This document shows positions 1 through 9,201 of a stretch of 64,000 bases of DNA, in pieces. Origin of the DNA: Methanohalophilus mahii DSM 5219 (GTDB lineage Archaea; Halobacteriota; Methanosarcinia; Methanosarcinales; Methanosarcinaceae); NCBI RefSeq assembly GCF_000025865.1, contig NC_014002.1:1426001-1490000 (forward strand), written 5' to 3'. The translations under genes and the position numbers were made by a program. A model generated the notes under the pieces. It saw only the letters and a program-made list of their open reading frames with translations, did not search any database and had not been told where the DNA came from. Positions within the stretch are counted from its first letter, which is position 1, and every line of letters starts with the position of its first letter.

Positions 1-546
1 TAGGCTGTCATCCGTGGTCGCCACAAGGCCTTCTTCTATAAATGAATTAACTTTTTTATTGGTATTTCCAAGCATCATAGCATGATGTGCATATGCTGCA
101 ATTCCTTTGATACCAAAGATTAACAGTTCTCTTAATGACCGGATATCTTCGTCCTCTGTCGCAAGTATGCCGGTATTCCTGTCCCTGAGATTTTGCGGGT
201 TCACAGTTGCTATATCGGGCAGATCATTCTCGTCAAGTGCATTGTTATCCAGAAGTTTCTGCTTGATCTCATTCTGAAGTTCAAATCCCCTATCAATACG
301 TTCCTGAATACCGGTTGCTCTGAAATCGGTATTCGTTATGGTTGAGAACAATGCATCGAACATAAAATCATCAGTGCTCGCCTCAGAAATGCCTGCCTTT
401 CTTGCTTTCTGGTTGTAGTATGAAATGCTTTTAAGCACATAGATGAGATCGTCCTGAAGATCTGCAACTTCCCCCTTCTTCCCGCACATACCATTCTTAG
501 TGCAACCTTCCCCGTTCATTGTTTCTTCACATTGATAGCAGAACAT
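1..546 (-). CDS. hcp: Hybrid cluster protein (Hcp), N-terminal part, cut by window edge
   Basis: The frame runs without a stop from the window edge to an ATG at 544-546, giving the first 182 residues. The N-terminus MFCYQCEET followed by CTKNGMCGK is the four-cysteine iron-sulfur motif (CX2CX8CX5C) of strictly anaerobic class I Hcp. The family carries an iron-sulfur-oxygen hybrid cluster and acts as a cytoplasmic NO or hydroxylamine reductase in nitrosative and oxidative stress defence. An AGGTGA ribosome site lies at 551-556. The protein is paralogous to the complete Hcp at 3839-5530; both share the ATE(D/N)[10 protein letters not shown] stretch. The C-terminal half with the hybrid-cluster ligands is outside the window, so activity cannot be judged. 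Confidence 0.93.
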   Translation of the reverse strand, partial: MFCYQCEETMNGEGCTKNGMCGKKGEVADLQDDLIYVLKSISYYNQKARKAGISEASTDDFMFDALFSTITNTDFRATGIQERIDRGFELQNEIKQKLLDNNALDENDLPDIATVNPQNLRDRNTGILATEDEDIRSLRELLIFGIKGIAAYAHHAMMLGNTNKKVNSFIEEGLVATTDDSL

Positions 547-570
547 TTTGTCACCTTTATTTTTAGTTAC

Positions 571-584
571 GATTGTATATATGC
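571..584 (-). promoter_or_regulatory. TATA box for the edge hcp gene
   Basis: On the minus strand the sequence reads GCATATATACAATC, an archaeal TATA element centred about 30 bases upstream of the ATG at 546. This spacing would put the transcription start only a few bases before the AGGTGA site, so the leader would be very short. The rest of 585-838 holds no recognisable gene or RNA. Confidence 0.5.
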
Positions 585-838
585 AACCATTTAGCCGTCT
601 GAGATTGTAGTCGCCACCTTATAAGTCAACACTGACATATCTGAGATAGGACTATTTATAGAGATAGTTTCCACTTCGATACTCAAAAACAAATAATGCT
701 AAACCTCACTCCTCGATAGGTGAATAAATTTCAAAGCAGTTTTTGTATCGTACCACCATATCCCCAACTGCTTTTAATATCAACTTTATTCATCATTACC
801 ATAGAAGATTCAGATGAGGATTCCTCAGTCCTAATATA

Positions 839-1078
839 TTACAGGTTATTTGCATTGAGTTTTGTGGCCGATGTGTAGGCGTCATACATTGAATATAACC
901 AGAACAGAGGATAAAGGACAATTCCAATAAGTATGTACATCATCAGGACCAGGCATATTCCGATAACTATGAATAAAACACCTTTTTGTTGCTGGCCAAT
1001 ATAGATTTGCCCCAGTCCAGGGAATATGAATGATAAAATAATAGCAATAAGCGGGCTTTTCTGTTGATTCTGCTCCAT
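839..1078 (-). CDS. Small TM2-like membrane protein
   Basis: A protein of 79 residues starting MEQNQQKSPL. It has two hydrophobic segments (about residues 10-25 and 34-58) separated by a PGLGQIYIGQ turn. The glycine-rich hairpin between two membrane helices, the lysine after it and the YDAY near the end resemble the TM2 / DUF5683 family of small membrane proteins of unknown function. I chose the ATG at 1076-1078 over an upstream in-frame start at 1096 because AGGGGAG sits just upstream of it. Its role cannot be deduced. It lies downstream of the decayed rhodanese on the same strand. Confidence 0.72.
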   Translation of the reverse strand: MEQNQQKSPLIAIILSFIFPGLGQIYIGQQQKGVLFIVIGICLVLMMYILIGIVLYPLFWLYSMYDAYTSATKLNANNL

Positions 1079-1131
1079 GAAAACTCCCCTGTGCATAAAT
1101 TTTTACAATTATTGTGATTTACGATCGATTT

Positions 1132-1721
1132 TCAACAATATTCATCTCCTGAAAGGAAATAATCCACAAGTTGTGATATTTCACTTATTGCCAATTGACC
1201 CCCCAGATAATCATCTATTGAAGCTGATATTTCTTCAATATCTATCAAGTAATTTTTGTTTTCATCATAAATATCATATGTCACAACAGGATACCTGCAG
1301 CCTTCCAGGCATTGATACCTCCTTCCATGTTGTACACATCGATGTAACCAGCACCTATCAACGTGCTGCTTGCACTGGCGCTGCGCGTTCCACTTTTACA
1401 GTATACCAGTACTGTTTCTTTATTCGGCACTTCATCAAGTCGGGAAGGCAGCAGGGTGACACCTATCAGATTTGCATACTTGATATGGCCTTCATCAAAT
1501 TCACTTTGTGTCCTTACATCCAGCAGAAAAAGATCTTCAGTATCAAGCATCTGTTTTGCCTGATTTACACCTACATCCGTATATCCGTTTACACTAATAT
1601 CAAATGCAGCTACATTGCTCTGTGTTTGGCGATCTACAGAAGCAGAACCTGCTGTAATTGCTCCCAGTAGAACTAAAATGACCAGGAAAATTACTGTTTT
1701 ATTATACCCTACATATTTTAT
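1132..1721 (-). pseudogene. Exported rhodanese with C-terminal EF-hand-like domain, frameshifted
   Basis: The intact core (1281-1550, 89 residues from ATG 1550) is a rhodanese domain with active-site loop CKSGTRS (CXXGXR type) and the DVR near its start. The same frame continues upstream to about 1721 and encodes a typical export signal (a long run of I, V, L ending AGSAS) plus a linker, but I find no ATG, GTG or TTG there. Downstream the frame ends in TGA at 1281-1283. One frame over, from about 1290 to 1132, it continues as PVVTYDIYDENKNYLIDIEE, an EF-hand calcium loop (DxNxNxxIDxxE), and ends DYFLSGDEYC. A single missing base near 1288-1290 would restore one protein: signal, rhodanese, calcium-binding tail. 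Either the gene is decaying or the base is an assembly error. Confidence 0.7.
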
Positions 1722-1939
1722 TCAAATACCCCCATTTAAATCGTATGCATTGGCTTTATTCTTTCAAAAATTGTTATGGAATACTCTATCCAAATAGTTT
1801 ATATCATTTTTGAACCCTGGGTTAGGAACACTAATCCTGACCATTGGCAGGTTCTTGATATTTTATCAAATACCAGATGAAAATAAGGACAACTATTTAA
1901 TCATAAAAAATCCAGTTTTATGAGGAGAAAAGCGATATT

Positions 1940-3334
1940 ATGGTAATAAATACTCGATACGATGTAATCATTATCGGAGCCGGGCCTGCCGGGATGTTTG
2001 CGGCCAATGAACTTTCCGGGCATGGTTTGAAAATCCTGGTAATCGACAAGGGTAGAGATGTCGAAAAAAGACATTGTCCAATGGAATCCGTTCAGCACTG
2101 TATGCACTGTGCTCCCTGCAATATTATGTGTGGAGTTGGCGGAGCGGGGACATTTTCTGACGGGACCCTGAATTTAAGACCGGATATCGGAGGGGACCTT
2201 TTAGAATTCACTCATGATCAGGAAAAGGCATGGGAACTTGTGGATTATGTGGATAATATATTCCTGCAGCATGGAGCCACAGAAAAAGTGATTTCACCGA
2301 AGGGAGAAGATGTAGAGCAACTTCAACGCCGGGCTGCGTCTGTAGGAGCAAAATTCATCAATATCAAACAACGGCATATAGGAAGCGACAATGCACCTGC
2401 TGTTATTGGTAAATTTAAAAAGAAACTGGATGAAAATGGAGTGGATTTTCTTCTAAACACTGATGTAAAAGACCTCTGGATTGAGAACAATGTATGCAGA
2501 GGTGTTTTCCTGAATAACGGCAGGACAATAGAAGGTAGTTATACACTTCTGGCACCAGGCCGGATAGGGGGAAAATGGGTCAATGAAATTGTTGATAAAC
2601 ATTCAATTGATGCCCGTTATGCAGGAGTGGACATCGGGGTTCGTGTTGAAGTTCCCGGAATTATAATGGACCCTGTGACCAGAATAAACCGTGATCCGAA
2701 ATTCCATATCCAGACCCGTAAATATGACGATTTTGTACGCACTTTCTGTACCAATGAACACGGTTTTGTAGTCAGGGAAGAGTATGAAGGATTCATTGCC
2801 ACCAACGGACATTCAATGCATGACACGGTTTCTGAGAATACCAATTTCGCATTTCTGGTACACATCGAACTGACAGAACCCATTGAGAATACAATCAAGT
2901 ATGCAAGGTCGGTGGCAAAACTGGCAACTACCATAGGGGGTGGCAAACCTGTCCTCCAGCGAATGGGAGACCTGAGAAGAGGACGGCGTTCCACCGAAGC
3001 GCGTCTTGTAAGGAATCCAGTGGTGAATACTCTAAAAGATGTAACTCCCGGGGATATTTCGATGGCCATGCCGCACAGGATAGTTATGGATATCATCGAG
3101 GGACTGGAAACCCTTGACAGGATCATTCCCGGCGTGGCTTGCGACTCCACCCTTCTCTATGCCCCGGAGGTCAAGTTCTATTCCATGAAAATACAGGTTG
3201 ACGGGAATATGCAATCAAATATCAGGAACCTGTTTGCAGCCGGGGATGGAGCAGGATTGTCCAGGGACATTGTTAATGCTTCTGCAACCGGTATCCTGGC
3301 AGCAAGGGGAATATTGGAAATTTCTGCCCGATAA
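1940..3334 (+). CDS. FAD-dependent dehydrogenase (COG2509-like)
   Basis: A protein of 464 residues. The N-terminal dinucleotide fold is clear: DVIIIGAGPAGM with the acidic end of the second strand at VIDKG. A cysteine-rich stretch follows (CPMESVQHCMHCAPCNIMCG, about residues 46-65), with a GGAGTFSDG loop typical of uncharacterised FAD dehydrogenases of the COG2509 type. Near the C-terminus LFAAGDGAGLSRDIVNA is the second FAD contact. The cysteine cluster could bind iron-sulfur or be redox active (inference). The start has TGAGGAG about a dozen bases upstream. The substrate is unknown; proximity to hcp genes gives only weak support for a redox or stress role. Confidence 0.85.
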   Translation: MVINTRYDVIIIGAGPAGMFAANELSGHGLKILVIDKGRDVEKRHCPMESVQHCMHCAPCNIMCGVGGAGTFSDGTLNLRPDIGGDLLEFTHDQEKAWELVDYVDNIFLQHGATEKVISPKGEDVEQLQRRAASVGAKFINIKQRHIGSDNAPAVIGKFKKKLDENGVDFLLNTDVKDLWIENNVCRGVFLNNGRTIEGSYTLLAPGRIGGKWVNEIVDKHSIDARYAGVDIGVRVEVPGIIMDPVTRINRDPKFHIQTRKYDDFVRTFCTNEHGFVVREEYEGFIATNGHSMHDTVSENTNFAFLVHIELTEPIENTIKYARSVAKLATTIGGGKPVLQRMGDLRRGRRSTEARLVRNPVVNTLKDVTPGDISMAMPHRIVMDIIEGLETLDRIIPGVACDSTLLYAPEVKFYSMKIQVDGNMQSNIRNLFAAGDGAGLSRDIVNASATGILAARGILEISAR

Positions 3335-3345
3335 AGATTACACTT

Positions 3346-3720
3346 TCAGTTATCGATTGCTTTTGCAACACCGCAATACTTACAATCGGAAACACTACAA
3401 AGAGGATTGTCAAATTTCCATTTGAGTCCCCACCCCTTGATTTCCTTGATTATTTCGATAAATTCCTGACCGCTTTCACTTAAGGAATAAAAAGATTTTA
3501 CAGGAATAGCCGAGGAATCAAGTTCCTTTTCAACAAGCCCATGTGCCTCAAGTTCCTTCAAACGTGTAGACAGCATTTTTGGTGTGATATCCCCCAACAT
3601 TGATTTGAGTTCATTGAACTGTTTCTGGTATTTATCTCCTTTATGCAATTCCAGTAGGATACACAGGGTCCAGCGCTTGCCAATTATATCCATCATCTTG
3701 TAGAGGGTGCAATCTTTCAT
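3346..3720 (-). CDS. HxlR-family winged-helix regulator
   Basis: A DNA-binding protein of 124 residues. MKDCTLYKMMDIIGKRWTL is the HxlR signature, followed by ITPKMLSTRLKELEAHGLV, the recognition helix and wing. There is a cysteine near the N-terminus (residue 4) and three in the tail CSVSDCKYCG, which could form a thiol or metal switch; HxlR relatives such as HypR and QorR are cysteine redox sensors (family knowledge). It is transcribed divergently from the complete hcp gene across a 118-base region with repeated GTATC half-sites, so it probably controls hcp and itself (inference). A TATA-like element at 3741-3752 would start transcription almost at the ATG, suggesting a leaderless mRNA. Confidence 0.88.
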   Translation of the reverse strand: MKDCTLYKMMDIIGKRWTLCILLELHKGDKYQKQFNELKSMLGDITPKMLSTRLKELEAHGLVEKELDSSAIPVKSFYSLSESGQEFIEIIKEIKGWGLKWKFDNPLCSVSDCKYCGVAKAIDN

Positions 3721-3838
3721 AGTATCTAGTTAGAAACCTTCTATTATATAAACCAGTATCCTAATAATACTTGGTATCTATAAGATACTTTGATAGATAT
3801 AAGTGTTGCAAAATATCTATAAAGTGTGGAGGAAGAAT
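3721..3838. promoter_or_regulatory. Divergent promoter and candidate operator between hxlR-type gene and hcp
   Basis: The region holds repeated half-sites: AGTAT at 3755-3759 facing ATACT at 3767-3771, and GTATC at 3774-3778 facing GATAC at 3784-3788, with a further AGTATC at 3721-3726. TATA-like elements lie at 3795-3803 (AGATATAAG, for hcp) and 3741-3752 (minus strand, for the regulator). GGAGG at 3828-3832 serves hcp. Inverted half-sites next to both TATA elements fit a repressor operator for the winged-helix protein, but binding is inference. Confidence 0.5.
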
Positions 3839-5530
3839 ATGTTCTGTTACCAATGTGAAGAAACAGCAAAAGGAGAAGCCTGTACAAAGGGTGGAGTATG
3901 CGGGAAATCAAATGAAGTTGCAGATCTGCAGGACCAGCTTATTTATATTCTTAAAGGTCTTGCCGCTGTCAACCAGAAAGCAAGGGACACAGTACCCGAA
4001 AATCCGGGCCTGAAAACCCGACTAATAAATGCACTGAAAAGAAACCAGCAAGCAAAGGAAGGGGAACCGGAAGATTATATTGATTCCGGTTTCATGGAAG
4101 AAGCCCTTTTCTCGACAGTAACCAATGTAAACTTCAGTGCTACTGATTTCAAGAACTGGATCCAGGATGCGTATGATAAAAGGGAACAACTCAAATCCGA
4201 ACTTCAGGCACATGGAGTAGGTCTTAATGATCTTCCACAGGCTGCAAGTGTCAAGCCAGCTGAACTTGGAGACATTGATTCAGTCAGCATCCTGGCAACT
4301 GAAAATGAAGATATCAGATCCCTGAGAGAATTACTGGTATATGGCCTAAAAGGTATGGCTGCTTATGCATATCATGCCCGTGTGCTTGGGCACAAAGATA
4401 AAGATATTGCAGCTTTTGTTGACAGGGCACTGGTAGCCACTCTGGATGACTCCCTCTCCGTAGATGATCTCACCGGCCTGGTGCTGGAATGTGGAAGTTT
4501 CGGTGTTAAGACAATGGCAATGCTGGATGAAGCCAACACTGCAACCTATGGCCATCCGGAACCCACAGAGATTAATATTGGAACCGGGAACAACCCGGGT
4601 ATCCTTATCAGTGGGCATGATCTGAAGGACATGGACCAGCTCCTGAAGCAGACCGAAGGCACCGGGGTTGACGTATATACCCACGGTGAGATGCTGCCTG
4701 CCAATGCCTATCCAGAATTCAAGAAGTACGAACATCTGGTGGGCAACTATGGTGGGTCATGGTGGCAACAGAAAACCGAGTTTGAAAAATTCAATGGTCC
4801 AGTGCTTATGACCACAAACTGTCTTGTACCTCCCGGGGATTCCTATTCTAACCGGGTATTCACAACAGCAATGGTCGGATTTAAAGGACTCAAACACATC
4901 GAAGAGAAAGAAGACGGTACAAAAGACTTCTCTGAAATCATTGAAATGGCAAAACAATCCAGACCACCCGAACAACTGGAAAATGGCGCAATACCTGCCG
5001 GATTTGCACACAATGCCGCCCTTTCAGTTGCCGACAAGATCGTGGATGCAGTCAAAGCCGGCCAGATATCCCGGTTTATTGTAATGGCGGGTTGTGACGG
5101 GAGACAGCATGACAGGGAATATTACACTGAATTTGCAAAACAACTGCCACAGGATGCGGTAATTCTTACAGCAGGTTGTGCCAAGTATCGATACAATAAA
5201 CTGGATCTGGGAGACATCGGCGGTATCCCCAGAATACTGGATGCAGGACAATGCAATGATTCCTACTCACTGGTTGTCATTGCCCAGAAGCTGGCTGAAG
5301 CCTTTGAACTGGATGACATAAACGATCTGCCGGTTTCCTACAATATTGCCTGGTATGAGCAAAAGGCAGTCCTTGTATTGCTTGCACTGCTAAGCCTTGG
5401 TGTCAAGAACATTGTACTGGGACCGAGATTGCCGGCGTTTGTTTCCCCGAATGTGTTGAACGTGCTGGTTGAAAATTTCAACATAAGCAAGAACACAACT
5501 GTAGAAAATGACTTGGAGAGGCTGCTTTAA
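3839..5530 (+). CDS. hcp: Hybrid cluster protein (hydroxylamine/NO reductase)
   Basis: A complete protein of 563 residues. The N-terminus [19 protein letters not shown] contains the CX2CX8CX5C iron-sulfur motif of class I Hcp. Later the ligands of the hybrid cluster are visible: [37 protein letters not shown] and DAGQCND. The family reduces NO to N2O or hydroxylamine to ammonia in the cytoplasm of anaerobes. I used the ATG at 3839 rather than an upstream in-frame start at 3803 because GGAGG lies just before it and the paralogue at the window edge starts identically. It is followed after 32 bases by a cupin gene, probably one transcription unit. Confidence 0.96.
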   Translation: MFCYQCEETAKGEACTKGGVCGKSNEVADLQDQLIYILKGLAAVNQKARDTVPENPGLKTRLINALKRNQQAKEGEPEDYIDSGFMEEALFSTVTNVNFSATDFKNWIQDAYDKREQLKSELQAHGVGLNDLPQAASVKPAELGDIDSVSILATENEDIRSLRELLVYGLKGMAAYAYHARVLGHKDKDIAAFVDRALVATLDDSLSVDDLTGLVLECGSFGVKTMAMLDEANTATYGHPEPTEINIGTGNNPGILISGHDLKDMDQLLKQTEGTGVDVYTHGEMLPANAYPEFKKYEHLVGNYGGSWWQQKTEFEKFNGPVLMTTNCLVPPGDSYSNRVFTTAMVGFKGLKHIEEKEDGTKDFSEIIEMAKQSRPPEQLENGAIPAGFAHNAALSVADKIVDAVKAGQISRFIVMAGCDGRQHDREYYTEFAKQLPQDAVILTAGCAKYRYNKLDLGDIGGIPRILDAGQCNDSYSLVVIAQKLAEAFELDDINDLPVSYNIAWYEQKAVLVLLALLSLGVKNIVLGPRLPAFVSPNVLNVLVENFNISKNTTVENDLERLL

Positions 5531-5562
5531 AGCCTCCCATCCCCTCTTTAGGAGAATTTAAT

Positions 5563-5901
5563 ATGCAAATCAGATACGTAAAAGATGCCGAGCAAAAAAA
5601 GAATCCGCATGGTGCAGATGTGCGAAAGATGTATGCATCAGACCATGGTCAGGCAATGCACATAACTCTTGAACCCAAACAGTCCCTAAAAAAACATATT
5701 ACTCCGGTGGATGTGTTTTTCTATATACTTGAAGGCAAGGCCAGGGTGGAGATCGGAGATGAGACCGAGATTGTGGAGAAGGATTCAATTGTTGAGAGTC
5801 CTGCAAAGATCCCCCATCTGGTAGGTAACGCAGGTGACGGGATTCTGCGTTTTTTGGTTGTGAAAATGCAAAAGCAGGAAGAATCTACCCAGCTCCTGTA
5901 A
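5563..5901 (+). CDS. Small cupin-domain protein
   Basis: A single-domain protein of 112 residues with the cupin fold pattern: histidines in MHITLEP and KKHITPVDVFFYILEGKARVEIG (motif 1), and PAKIPHLVGN (motif 2) supplying the last metal-binding histidine. Metal binding is likely; substrate is unknown. AGGAGAATTTAAT precedes the ATG. It lies 32 bases downstream of hcp on the same strand, so it may belong to the same stress response (inference). Confidence 0.85.
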   Translation: MQIRYVKDAEQKKNPHGADVRKMYASDHGQAMHITLEPKQSLKKHITPVDVFFYILEGKARVEIGDETEIVEKDSIVESPAKIPHLVGNAGDGILRFLVVKMQKQEESTQLL

Positions 5902-5909
5902 TTTCTTTT

Positions 5910-6266
5910 TTAGATATAATACTCCACTGAAAACCTGTATATTACGTGTAACTTTTCCATGGAGCGCACTTCTATTGATGGCATGTCACTATCAGGCGTA
6001 AAACCTGTTTCTTCAAAATCCACGAAAATTACTTTACATTTGATGTTTTCATGAAGTTTTTCCATGAAATAGCTTGCTTTTTCCATAATTCTGTGTATCA
6101 GTTCCTCAACCTGGTCTTTTGTAAAACTATCACAGCAGGCTGGCACATATTTAACTTCAGTGCTCAAATGTTCACGGTCATGCAGCATCATGGAGAATCC
6201 ATCAATCTGTGCTCCTTTTATTGCATAATCCTCAAGTCCAAAACTCCTGGTAATAATATTTTTCAT
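5910..6266 (-). CDS. Conserved hypothetical protein of 118 residues
   Basis: I do not recognise the family. The protein is soluble and acidic, with a PACCDSF double cysteine near residue 44 and a central helix-like stretch KDQVEELIHRIMEKASYFMEKL. The start is well supported by AGGAGGGTAAGA directly before the ATG. It ends only 8 bases from the end of the convergent cupin gene. No neighbour indicates its job. Confidence 0.6.
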   Translation of the reverse strand: MKNIITRSFGLEDYAIKGAQIDGFSMMLHDREHLSTEVKYVPACCDSFTKDQVEELIHRIMEKASYFMEKLHENIKCKVIFVDFEETGFTPDSDMPSIEVRSMEKLHVIYRFSVEYYI

Positions 6267-6451
6267 TCTTACCCTCCTGGCTTTACTATGTATGTTTTAC
6301 ATTAAATTGCTTTTCAAAAGAATTACATCCTGAGCGATCCATTTCTGCTCCATGTGATACTAAGGACTATAAATCGACAGATTATCTATTTATATAATAA
6401 AGTTCTCATATATTTCAAGTAGTTATTATACACAATTCCAGGAGATCATTT

Positions 6452-7069
6452 ATGGATTATGAGAAAATATTTTCAGACACATGGGAGGTTTTCAAAGAAA
6501 ACTTCGTGACATACCTTATTGCTACATTGGTTGCTATGATAGGTTCGATTCTTATTGTGACAATTGCCCCGCTACTCTACGGTCTGGTAGAAATGGCTGT
6601 CAGGGGTGTAAAAGGTGAGCCTATAGATTACAAAGATGTATTCAGTGGTTTTGATAACTTCGTGAGAAGCTGGGTTTTTGTTCTTGTAGCTGTGATTTTA
6701 TTGGCCATAGGTTATATGCTTCTTATAATTCCGGGACTTATCCTTTCCATCCTGCTACTGTATGCTTTTCCATTACTTGTCATCAGGGGCTACAGTGGAA
6801 TTGATGCCATCAAGGAAAGTATAGAGATCGGAAAGAACAATTTCCTGGATACGGCAATCATCTCCGTTATCCTCTGGATTATCAGTGGCATTGGCAGCTA
6901 TGTAATTTTTGGTTCCCTAATTACCACACCGATTGTTGTGATAGCATCTGTGGTAGTTACATATCGTATGATCGAGAATCATGAAACAGCATACACCTAT
7001 GTGGCAGATTTCGAAGAAGTTAATGACACATCATCTGATGCAAATGAAGGGGTACATAGGCCCCTTTAA
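6452..7069 (+). CDS. DUF4013-like multi-pass membrane protein
   Basis: A protein of 205 residues with about five hydrophobic segments (roughly 18-42, 69-92, 93-112, 131-150 and 153-170). The opening MDYEKIFSDTWEVFKENF and the later conserved GIDAIKESIEIGKNNF match the archaeal DUF4013 pattern, in which membrane helices alternate with such amphipathic repeats. Function is unknown. Its acidic hydrophilic tail is cytoplasmic or external depending on helix count. It stands alone with its own TATA-rich upstream region (TTATATAATAAAG near 6390). Confidence 0.72.
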   Translation: MDYEKIFSDTWEVFKENFVTYLIATLVAMIGSILIVTIAPLLYGLVEMAVRGVKGEPIDYKDVFSGFDNFVRSWVFVLVAVILLAIGYMLLIIPGLILSILLLYAFPLLVIRGYSGIDAIKESIEIGKNNFLDTAIISVILWIISGIGSYVIFGSLITTPIVVIASVVVTYRMIENHETAYTYVADFEEVNDTSSDANEGVHRPL

Positions 7070-7240
7070 TTTTTTTGAATTTTTCGTTTACATAAATCTT
7101 ACATATTAGTACATACAGGATCTGCTTATGATATCATTAATCCATCACCATATTTTTATAATTAAAATTATTAAATAAATGTGCTTAGGGAAATCAATAA
7201 TATATAGCCATATTCTGGCACCTTTTGAATGGACTGAAAT

Positions 7241-7747
7241 ATGATGACACGCAGGTCAAGGAAAGATAATACACTTAAAACAGGCTCGGATGGTCAGATT
7301 ACAATCGATTACCTGGCCGCAATTACAATATTTATATTTGTAATTTTTTTTGTGTTCAATTATACTTCTGGGTTATTTACACCATTCCATTCTGAATCAG
7401 ATGAAGTGACACTGATTGCAGATCGTGTGTCAGTAACTATCACTGAAAAAGAAATGAGTTCAGGAGATATGACCACAACCAACCTCATCAGCAGCGAAAA
7501 TACAGAAACTTTTTTTTTATTGCTAAATAACAGTTATGATACGACTTTGTCCTCTCTCGGATTAAAAGGGGAATTTAGCAGTTATGATCTGAATGTAACT
7601 ATCGAAAATAGTTCATCGACAATGTACATGGGTGGAAAGACCCTGCCTTCGGTTGGAAATATAGGACAAACAAAAAGAACTGTTCTTTTTGAAAATTCCG
7701 ATACCAATAATTTACAAACAGCCACAATGTCTGTCAGGGTGTGGTAA
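7241..7747 (+). CDS. Pilin-like secreted protein, first gene of pilin-like cluster
   Basis: A protein of 168 residues with a short positive N-terminus, then DGQITIDYLAAITIF leading a hydrophobic helix (about residues 22-45) and an extracellular-type domain rich in S, T and N with several N-x-S/T sites. This is the class III (type IV pilin) signal layout processed by an archaeal prepilin peptidase. It resembles the DUF7287 pilin-like group of haloarchaea and Methanosarcinales (recalled, not searched). A TATA element near 7197-7205 could drive the whole cluster. The next gene overlaps its end. Confidence 0.75.
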   Translation: MMTRRSRKDNTLKTGSDGQITIDYLAAITIFIFVIFFVFNYTSGLFTPFHSESDEVTLIADRVSVTITEKEMSSGDMTTTNLISSENTETFFLLLNNSYDTTLSSLGLKGEFSSYDLNVTIENSSSTMYMGGKTLPSVGNIGQTKRTVLFENSDTNNLQTATMSVRVW

Positions 7748-8360
7748 ACTGGCACTGAAATTTATTTTTCATAATAATGATTCGGCACAACTTCACACCC
7801 TTGAAGCCATAATGGCAGCTATGGTAATGATCGGTGTACTCATATTTGCTGTTCAGGCAACCACAATTACTCCTTTGACATCGTCTACAGCAAATGCACA
7901 TATTGAATCCCAGCTATATACCCTGGGCCAGGATATGGTAATGACACTTGATCATTCACAATATGATCAGGACTCTCAACTAAAACAAGAGATCATAGGC
8001 TGGAGTGGTGATGAATATGTCTGGAATGCTACTCATTATATCTCCATGAGTCCAAACAGCAGTGATACTATCAGTGGTCCGGTCAAGGAATTACTGCAAC
8101 AAACTCTGGTAGCAAAAGGAATCGCCCACAATATGGAATTCAAATTCAGGCTGGATTCAGGGAATACTCTAACATCACCTTACATATACAACGGTGACCC
8201 CTCTGATAATGCTGTGATTGTTTCAAGGAAAGTTGTACTTTCAAATAGCGATCTTGAAAATCCCTCTTCCTTTGAGAACAAAACTTCAATTCCAGATATG
8301 GACAATACAACGGATTTCTACAATATAGTTGATGTAAAACTCACAATGTGGCGTATGTAA
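7689..8360 (+). CDS. Pilin-like secreted protein (DUF7288-like)
   Basis: The frame of 223 residues opens at a TTG inside the preceding gene. The recognisable start of the domain is SAQLHTLEAIMAAMVMIGVL, a class III signal with a glutamate at the usual position followed by a hydrophobic helix. The rest is a hydrophilic exported domain ending DVKLTMWRM. No ATG occurs before the signal, so the TTG at 7689, with a 59-base overlap, is the only standard start I find; this start is uncertain. Co-directional with its neighbours, it is probably a minor pilin of the same structure. Confidence 0.7.
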   Translation: MKIPIPIIYKQPQCLSGCGKLALKFIFHNNDSAQLHTLEAIMAAMVMIGVLIFAVQATTITPLTSSTANAHIESQLYTLGQDMVMTLDHSQYDQDSQLKQEIIGWSGDEYVWNATHYISMSPNSSDTISGPVKELLQQTLVAKGIAHNMEFKFRLDSGNTLTSPYIYNGDPSDNAVIVSRKVVLSNSDLENPSSFENKTSIPDMDNTTDFYNIVDVKLTMWRM

Positions 8361-8373
8361 AAGAGGAAGTGAG

Positions 8374-9186
8374 ATGGATAAGTATAAAGATTCAGGACAG
8401 ATGTTGCTGCTTGCTGCATTTACCATAGGATTTATGGTTGTAGTTTCAACTGTAATGCTAAATAATATTATTTATGCAAGTAACATGGCCTCTGAATCCA
8501 ATAATGATATCAGTTATTTTGAGGTATCAAATATTGCCCGTATGACCGATGAAGCTACAAAAGCAGCCTACTACAATGCCACCATAGGTTCTTCTTTCAA
8601 TCATACCGTCTTCGGTCACTATCTTGAAAATTATTCCCATGAAGTTACGATATTATATGCATATCAGGGGGTATCATTTTCATTCACCAACAGTACTCTC
8701 CAAGATGCATATTTTACAAAAAACGGTTTATCGTCAGGACAGGAGAACTGGACAGTAATCGATAATGTGAACAATGTGTCTAATTTTACAATGGAAGAAA
8801 TTGATACCAGTAATCTGGGGAATGTATCCGAACCTTTCGAGGTGCATGCCTTAAATCAATCCGGTTCATCCATCTGGTTTATGAAAATATACGATGACAG
8901 TGGTGATATAATGGCCAATGTTTCAAATCAAACCTATAACATCAACCCGTCCTTCATAGATATCAAAGGCAATATAACTTACCAGTTTGACAGCAATACA
9001 GCAGGGGAAACATACAGCCTGAAATATTTTAATTCAAGTAATCTTATTGGACTGTATTCACTATCCGGAGAACTCACTAACGGTGATTCTTTCAGGTGCG
9101 ATAGATACAAGGTAATCAATGCAACGGCAGACATCTCTACGAGTAAAAACAAAATCAATGTGACCTTCCCGGTAACAGTCCCCTGA
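8374..9186 (+). CDS. Pilin-like secreted protein (DUF7261-like)
   Basis: A protein of 270 residues. MDKYKDSGQMLLLAAFTIGFM is a class III signal with a GQ cleavage context and a single hydrophobic helix. The remaining 230 residues are rich in N, S and T, with many potential N-glycosylation sites, as expected outside the cell. GAGGAAGTGAG lies directly before the ATG. The resemblance to DUF7261 is from memory. It is 13 bases downstream of the previous gene, in the same transcription unit. Confidence 0.75.
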   Translation: MDKYKDSGQMLLLAAFTIGFMVVVSTVMLNNIIYASNMASESNNDISYFEVSNIARMTDEATKAAYYNATIGSSFNHTVFGHYLENYSHEVTILYAYQGVSFSFTNSTLQDAYFTKNGLSSGQENWTVIDNVNNVSNFTMEEIDTSNLGNVSEPFEVHALNQSGSSIWFMKIYDDSGDIMANVSNQTYNINPSFIDIKGNITYQFDSNTAGETYSLKYFNSSNLIGLYSLSGELTNGDSFRCDRYKVINATADISTSKNKINVTFPVTVP

Positions 9187-9201
9187 GTGATTATATTGTA
9201 T

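Noticed and set aside
1077-1670. Long plus-strand frame of 197 codons
   Set aside because: It lies opposite the rhodanese/EF-hand reading, has no domain or ribosome site, and is cysteine-rich in a random way.
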